A stretch of DNA of 64,000 nt from positions 372,001 to 436,000 of the forward strand of contig NZ_JACHOP010000002.1 in assembly GCF_014199935.1 (NCBI RefSeq), in the 5' to 3' direction. Origin of the DNA: Methylorubrum rhodinum. GTDB lineage: Bacteria; Pseudomonadota; Alphaproteobacteria; Rhizobiales; Beijerinckiaceae. The number at the start of each line of letters is the position of its first letter. Positions within the stretch are counted from its first letter, which is position 1. Both the position numbers and the translations under genes were made by a program. The notes under the pieces are model-generated. The model searched no databases, was not told the origin of the DNA, and saw only the letters and a program-made list of their open reading frames with translations. This document shows positions 59,301-64,000 of this stretch, piece by piece.

Positions 59301-61562
59301 TCACACCGGCACGCCGTGCGTCTTGGCGAACGCCGCGAGCGCCGGGCGCAGCGAGGCCCCATCCGTCACCTTGGTCAGCTCCGCGTCGATCAGAGCGGCG
59401 ACGGCGCCCGCGTCCGCCGAGAGCACCATCGCCTTGATCGGGCCGATGGCGGCGGGCGACATCGAGAAGTCGCGGAAGCCGAGGCCGATCAGCGCCAGCG
59501 CTTCGAGGGGGCGCCCGCCGATCTCGCCGCAGACCGTCACCGGGCAGCCCTGCGCGGCCGCGCGCTGGGCGATCAGGCGGAAGGCCCGCATGGCGGCGCC
59601 GCAGAGCGGGTCGAAGCGGTTGGCCACGCGCCGGTTCTCGCGATCGACCGCGAACAGGAACTGCATCAGGTCGTTGGAGCCGACCGACAGGAAATCGGCC
59701 TCGCGGGCGATCTCGTCGATCTGGAACAGGAGCGAGGGCACCTCGACCATGGCGCCGAGGCGGCACTCGCTCGGCAGGGTGTAGCCGTGGCGGCGCAGAT
59801 GCGCCTTCTCGCGCTCGACGATGGCGCGGGCGCGGGTGAACTCCTCCACCGTCGCCACCATCGGGAACATGATCTTGATCGGGCGGCCGGCGGCTGCCTT
59901 CAGCAGCGCGCGCAGCTGCACCCGCAGCAGCGCCGGACGGTCGAGGCCGATGCGGATCGCCCGCCAACCGAGTGCCGGGTTCTCTTCTTCGAGCGCCGGC
60001 ATGTAGGGGAGGATCTTGTCGCCGCCGATGTCGAGGGTGCGGATCGTCACCGGCAGATCGCCGGTGGCGGAAAACACCGCCTCGTAGAGCGCCTGCTGCT
60101 CGGCCGCCGAGGGCATCCGCTCGGCCACCATGAACTGAAGCTCGGTGCGGAACAGGCCGACGCCCTCCGCCCCGGTCTCGTGCAGGTGGGTGAGGTCGAC
60201 CAAGAGCCCGGCATTGAGGTGGAGGCCGATGCGCACGCCGTCGCGGGTGGCGGCGGGCACGTCGCGCAGCGCCCGGTACTGCTCCTGCCGCCGGGCGCGC
60301 AGGCGCACCATCTCGGCGTAGGAGGCCTCGATCTCCGGGGTCGGCCGGATCTGCACGTCGCCGGAGAGGCCGTCGACGATGATCGCGTCGCCGGAATCGC
60401 ACAGGCCGGTGGCGTTGGCGATCTCGCCGACCGCCGGAATGCCGAGCGCGCGGGCCACGATGGCGATGTGACTCGTCGGCCCGCCCTCCTCCAGCACGAC
60501 GCCGCGCAGCCGCGCCCGGTCGTAGTCGAGGAGTGCGGCCGGCCCCATCGAGCGGGCCACCAGGATCGCGTTCTCGGGCAGGCCGTCGGCGCCGCGCCCC
60601 TCCTGGCCGACGAGGCGGCGCAGCAGGCGGTTGGCGAGGTCGTCGAGGTCGTGCAGGCGGTCGCGCAGATAGGGGTCGCTCTGGCGCAGCATCCGGGCGC
60701 GGTTGTCCGACTGCACCCGCTCGACCGCGGCCTCGGCCGTCAGGCCCGACTGGACCGCCTCGCGCATCCGGCGCAGCCAACCCTTGTCGTGGGCGAACAT
60801 CCGCACGGTCTCGAGCACCTCGCGGGATTCGCCCGAACTGAGCCCGTCGCCGCGCTCGACCAACTCGTCGATGGCCGAGCGCACCTCCTCGATCGCCGCG
60901 TCCAGCCGCTCGACCTCGCGCTCGACGTTCTCGGCGATGAGCGTCTTCACGACGATGCGCGGCTCGTGCAGCACCACGTGGCCGAGCCCGATGCCGTCGG
61001 CGAGCGCGACGCCGCGCTGGCTCACCGGACGGCGCGCCGCGGAGCCGGCGCCGGGCGCCAGCGCCTGCAACTCGCCCGAGGCGATCATCTCCGAGAGCAC
61101 CATGGCGGTGGTCTGGAGCGCCTCGATCTCCTCCTCGGAATAGACCCGGTAGGTCTTGTTCTGGACGACGAGCACGCCGAGCGTGTTGCCCGCGCGCAGG
61201 AGCGGCACGCCGAGGAAGGCGTGGTAGATCTCCTCGCCCGTCTCCGGCCGGTAGGAGAACGAGGGGTGCGATTGCGCGTCCGAGAGCGCCAGCGGCTCGG
61301 CCGTCTTGGCGATCAGGCCGACGAGGCCCTCGTCGGCGCGCAGGCGGGTGATGTGGACCGCGTCGCGGTTCAGACCCTCGGTTGCGAACAGTTCGAGGGT
61401 GTTGTCATCGCGCACCACGTAGACCGAGCACACCTCGGCGATCACGTTGGCCGCGATCAGGACGACGATCCGGTCGAGGCGCGCCTGCGGAGAGACCGGC
61501 TCCGCCATGGCTTCGCGGAGCCGGCGCAGCAGCAGGCGCGGGCCTCCGGGCGCAGCGGGCAT
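59301..61562 (-). CDS. ptsP: Nitrogen-PTS enzyme I (PtsP)
   Basis: A 753-residue PEP-protein phosphotransferase. Residues ~20-165 form a GAF domain (LDRIVVLIAANVIAEVCSVY, FLGVPLLRAGNTLGVLVVQN). The EI part follows: GVALADGIGLGHVVLHEP, the phospho-His in LEEGGPTSHIAIVARALGIP, VDGLSGDVQIRP, IRTLDIGGDKILPYMPALEE and the C-terminal PEP site VGSNDLMQFLFAVDR with VCGEIGG. Such proteins phosphorylate NPr and link nitrogen status to regulation. ATG 61562 gives MPAAPGGPRLLLRRL. The window also encodes the fructose EI in FruB. Confidence 0.95.
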   Translation of the reverse strand: MPAAPGGPRLLLRRLREAMAEPVSPQARLDRIVVLIAANVIAEVCSVYVVRDDNTLELFATEGLNRDAVHITRLRADEGLVGLIAKTAEPLALSDAQSHPSFSYRPETGEEIYHAFLGVPLLRAGNTLGVLVVQNKTYRVYSEEEIEALQTTAMVLSEMIASGELQALAPGAGSAARRPVSQRGVALADGIGLGHVVLHEPRIVVKTLIAENVEREVERLDAAIEEVRSAIDELVERGDGLSSGESREVLETVRMFAHDKGWLRRMREAVQSGLTAEAAVERVQSDNRARMLRQSDPYLRDRLHDLDDLANRLLRRLVGQEGRGADGLPENAILVARSMGPAALLDYDRARLRGVVLEEGGPTSHIAIVARALGIPAVGEIANATGLCDSGDAIIVDGLSGDVQIRPTPEIEASYAEMVRLRARRQEQYRALRDVPAATRDGVRIGLHLNAGLLVDLTHLHETGAEGVGLFRTELQFMVAERMPSAAEQQALYEAVFSATGDLPVTIRTLDIGGDKILPYMPALEEENPALGWRAIRIGLDRPALLRVQLRALLKAAAGRPIKIMFPMVATVEEFTRARAIVEREKAHLRRHGYTLPSECRLGAMVEVPSLLFQIDEIAREADFLSVGSNDLMQFLFAVDRENRRVANRFDPLCGAAMRAFRLIAQRAAAQGCPVTVCGEIGGRPLEALALIGLGFRDFSMSPAAIGPIKAMVLSADAGAVAALIDAELTKVTDGASLRPALAAFAKTHGVPV

Positions 61563-61710
61563 CGGGTCGTCAATCCGGGTCGGCTGGCGCCTCGGGCCGA
61601 ACGGCCCGATGCCCCAGACTCTTGTTTCGCGTCGGCCTGTCCGAGAACCGGCTCCCGTCGTCGGGCCGGTCCGGCGCAACCCTCACGTGCGGGTGCGCCG
61701 GCGGGTACGG

Positions 61711-62946
61711 TCAGGCCTGGTCGAGGCCGTATAGCGAGTGGAGCGTGCGAACGGCAAGCTCCGTGTAGGCCGCGTCGATGAGCACCGAGAACTTGATCTC
61801 GGAGGTGGTGATCGCCCGGATGTTGATACCCTTCTCGGCCAGCGCCCGGAAGGCCTTGGCGGCCACGCCCGCATGGGAGCGCATGCCGACGCCGATGGCC
61901 GAGACCTTGACCACGTCGGTGGCGCCCTCGATCTGGCCGAACTGGATCGTCTCGCGCTGGGCATCGAGGATCGCGCGGGCGCGTTCGTAGTCGGCCGCCG
62001 GGACCGTGAAGGTCATGTCGGTGGTCGATTGGTCGCCGGACACGGTCTGGATGATCATGTCGACGTTGATGTTGGCGTCCGCGAGCGGCCCGAAGATCGC
62101 CGCGGCGATGCCGGGGCTGTCCTTGACGGCCCGCAGGGTGATCTGGGCCTCGTCCCGGGCGAAGGCGATGCCGGTGATGGTCTGCTGTTCCACGATCTGA
62201 TCCTCGTCGCAGATGAGGGTGCCCGGCCGCGCGGCATCGGGGGGATCGAAGGAGGAGCGCACCGTGGTCGGCACGCGGTGGATCATGGCGAGCTCGACCG
62301 AGCGCACCTGGAGCACCTTGGCCCCAAGGGAGGCCATCTCCAGCATCTCCTCGAAGGTCACGCGCTCCATGCGCTTGGCCTTCGGCACCACCCGCGGATC
62401 GGTGGTGTAGACCCCGTCCACGTCCGTGTAGATGTCGCAGCGCTCCGCGCCGATGGCGGCGGCGATGGCCACCGCCGAGGTGTCCGAGCCGCCGCGCCCC
62501 AGCGTCGCGATCCGGCCGGTCTCGGCATGCACGCCCTGGAAGCCGGCGATCACCGCGACCTCGCCGCGTTTGAACCCGGCGTCGAGGTTCTTGGGGTCGA
62601 TCGCCTCGATCCGGGCCGAGCCGTGGGCGTCGGAAGTGTGGAGCGGGATCTGCCAGCCCTGCCAGGAGCGGGCCGCGATACCCATCTTGGTGAGCGCGAT
62701 GGCGAGCAGCCCCGAGGTCACCTGCTCGCCCGAGGCCACGACGGCGTCGTACTCGGTCTCGGAATAGAGCGCGTCGGCGTCCTTCACCCAGGCGACCAGC
62801 TCGTTGGTCTTGCCCGACATCGCCGAGACCACGACGGCGACCTCGTAGCCGGCCGCGACCTCGCGAGCGACGTGGGCCGCCACGTTGCGGATGCGCTCGA
62901 CATTGGCGACGGAGGTGCCGCCGAATTTCATCACCAAACGGGGCAT
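61711..62946 (-). CDS. lysC: Aspartate kinase
   Basis: A 411-residue enzyme for the first step of lysine, threonine and methionine synthesis. It shows LVMKFGGTSVANVERIRNVA, the catalytic region IAGFQGVHAETGRIATLGRG then GSDTSAVAIAAAIGAERCDI with YTDVDGVYTTDPRVVP, and two ACT domains (VKDSPGIAAAIFGPLADANI, VKVSAIGVGMRSHAGVAAKA) for feedback inhibition by lysine or threonine. The length is normal for the single-function enzyme. It is followed by ptsP 148 bases later. Confidence 0.97.
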   Translation of the reverse strand: MPRLVMKFGGTSVANVERIRNVAAHVAREVAAGYEVAVVVSAMSGKTNELVAWVKDADALYSETEYDAVVASGEQVTSGLLAIALTKMGIAARSWQGWQIPLHTSDAHGSARIEAIDPKNLDAGFKRGEVAVIAGFQGVHAETGRIATLGRGGSDTSAVAIAAAIGAERCDIYTDVDGVYTTDPRVVPKAKRMERVTFEEMLEMASLGAKVLQVRSVELAMIHRVPTTVRSSFDPPDAARPGTLICDEDQIVEQQTITGIAFARDEAQITLRAVKDSPGIAAAIFGPLADANINVDMIIQTVSGDQSTTDMTFTVPAADYERARAILDAQRETIQFGQIEGATDVVKVSAIGVGMRSHAGVAAKAFRALAEKGINIRAITTSEIKFSVLIDAAYTELAVRTLHSLYGLDQA

Positions 62947-63102
62947 GTCGCGTCCGGTCTGCCTCTCGTCGCCTTCAATACCGGCGTGCGCCCCATCGCC
63001 TGCGGTCAGGTCGGGCGCGGCTGTACCGGGGATGCGCCCGGCGGGTACAAGGGGCCTCCGGCCGTGTCAATCGGACGGCGGGTCGGTTGAAACGATACGA
63101 AA

Positions 63103-63849
63103 GTGAACCGGATGACGAGCGCCTCGATCGATCGGGACGAAGTGGCGCGCTTCGATGCGCTGGCCGCGCGCTGGTGGGATCCGCGCGGGCCGATGGCGGT
63201 GCTGCACAAGTTCAACCCCGTGCGGGTCGGCTACATCCGCGACGAGGTGTGCCGCGTGTTCGGGCGCGATCCGGCCGCACCGTTCCCGCTGGAGGGCCTG
63301 AGCGTGGTCGATATCGGCTGCGGCGGCGGCGTGCTGTCCGAGCCTCTGGCCCGGCTCGGCGCCCAAGTGACCGGGCTCGATCCGGCGCGCGCCAACATCG
63401 CGGCGGCCCGCGCCCATGCGGAAGGAGAGGGGCTCACCATCGATTACCGCGACGAGACCATCGAGGCGGTGGTGGCGGGCGGCGCCCGCTTCGACGTGGT
63501 GCTCGCCATGGAGGTGGTCGAGCACGTCTCCGACCGCGCCGGTTTCTTGCGCGCGACGTGTGAGGCCGTCAGGCCCGGCGGGCTCCTGTTCGCCGCGACC
63601 ATCAACCGGACGATGCGCTCCTTCGCGCTCGCCATCGTCGGCGCCGAATACGTGCTGCGCTGGCTGCCGCGGGGCACGCACGACTGGGAGAAGTTCGTGA
63701 CGCCGGCCGAGCTGACCGCCGACATCGAGGCCGGGGGGCTCACCGTCACCGACACGACCGGCGTGGTCTACAACCCGCTCGGGGATTCCTGGCGGGCGAG
63801 CCGCGACACGGGGGTGAACTACATGCTGGCCGCGCACCGACGCGCCTGA
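63103..63849 (+). CDS. ubiG: Ubiquinone O-methyltransferase
   Basis: A 248-residue SAM enzyme that carries out both O-methylations of ubiquinone synthesis. It shows FDALAARWWDPRGPMAVLHK, LNPVR-type NPVRVGYIRDE, SAM site VVDIGCGGGVLSEPLARLGA, VLAMEVVEHVSDRAGFL and the C-terminal YNPLGDSWRASRDTGVNYML. All fit UbiG closely. The start is GTG 63103 or ATG 63112. It is divergent from lysC, the standard Rhizobiales arrangement. Confidence 0.96.
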   Translation: MNRMTSASIDRDEVARFDALAARWWDPRGPMAVLHKFNPVRVGYIRDEVCRVFGRDPAAPFPLEGLSVVDIGCGGGVLSEPLARLGAQVTGLDPARANIAAARAHAEGEGLTIDYRDETIEAVVAGGARFDVVLAMEVVEHVSDRAGFLRATCEAVRPGGLLFAATINRTMRSFALAIVGAEYVLRWLPRGTHDWEKFVTPAELTADIEAGGLTVTDTTGVVYNPLGDSWRASRDTGVNYMLAAHRRA

Positions 63850-63874
63850 ACGAAGCGGCCCGCCCGCCGTTGAC

Positions 63875-63900
63875 GTGTCCCCAGGCTCATGACGGGACAC
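63875..63900. promoter_or_regulatory. Inverted repeat before the last gene
   Basis: GTGTCCC and GGGACAC are separated by 12 bases and followed by TTAAAAAATG, whose ATG starts the next frame. It could end ubiG mRNA or be an operator for the next gene. Confidence 0.4.
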
Positions 63901-63907
63901 TTAAAAA

Positions 63908-64000
63908 ATGCTGGAGAAGCTGCCGCAAGCCGTGGGCGAGGCCCTGTCGAATGTCAGGGCCGGCATCGAGAAGGCCGCGTTCCACACGGTCGCGGCACAG
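63908..64000 (+). CDS. Probable PEBP (Raf kinase inhibitor-like) family protein, N-terminal part
   Basis: Thirty-one residues are visible: MLEKLPQAVGEALSNVRAGI followed by EKAAFHTVAAQ. This start is like the N-terminus of YbhB/YbcL-type phosphatidylethanolamine-binding proteins (MLEKxPxxxGxALxxxRxG). The fragment is too short to prove it. The ribosome site is weak (GGGACACTTAAAA). The rest lies beyond the window. Confidence 0.5.
   Translation, partial: MLEKLPQAVGEALSNVRAGIEKAAFHTVAAQ

Overview
The window is a high-GC chromosomal segment from a Rhizobiales-type alphaproteobacterium. The best guess is Methylobacterium/Methylorubrum: it has a DUF4167 gene next to prmC-prfA-ptsP-lysC with divergent ubiG, OprB-type porins, a malate:quinone oxidoreductase, a three-domain FruB and characteristic GC-rich palindromic intergenic repeats. 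No rRNA, tRNA, CRISPR array, transposase or phage gene was recognised, so this looks like ordinary chromosome with a few accessory islets.

Layout. 1-9.1 kb: 3' end of a flagellin gene, a PepSY membrane protein, a Tat-signal-bearing malate:quinone oxidoreductase, a class A penicillin-binding protein, an unknown periplasmic protein and a ModE-like regulator closed by a strong terminator. 9.1-17.6 kb: an OprB porin and the fructose PTS regulon (fruB-fruK-fruA on minus; divergent LacI-family regulator with two operator-like palindromes). 17.6-24.6 kb: a HicA/HicB pair, a heavy-metal type RND pump with its adaptor, and a second OprB porin. 24.8-29.8 kb: lepA and a hybrid sensor kinase whose ATP-binding and phosphotransfer domains look decayed. 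29.9-33 kb: a LodA/LodB-type pair, predicted to be a cysteine tryptophylquinone amino-acid oxidase and its flavoprotein maturase.

33-40 kb: DUF3307 protein, a DUF5666/DUF6502 pair divergent from two tiny membrane-protein genes plus an outer-membrane beta-barrel, with four GTGGGA boxes in the shared promoter region; a secreted phospholipase A2-like protein; a DUF3775 protein, Nudix hydrolase, TusA-like protein and a Gly/Tyr repeat protein. 40-49 kb: glutamate-cysteine ligase, rsmE and ubiA, interrupted by an unrelated membrane gene on the opposite strand; several small unknown genes, including a ribosome-modulation-factor-like one; a CysQ-type phosphatase. 49-55 kb: cold-shock protein, lipoprotein, PfpI-like protein, TerC-family membrane protein, BaiN-like flavoprotein. 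55-64 kb: the conserved block DUF4167, prmC, prfA, ptsP, lysC, then divergent ubiG and the start of a probable PEBP-family gene.

Functional links. FruB carries its own EIIA-HPr-EI, so fructose uptake is self-contained, while PtsP supplies the separate nitrogen-PTS EI. prfA and prmC form the usual release factor/methylase pair. ubiA and ubiG both serve ubiquinone synthesis, and Mqo reduces quinone. The most unusual loci are lodAB with its divergent degenerate kinase, the GTGGGA-box locus, and the terminator-containing leader of the glutamate-cysteine ligase gene.
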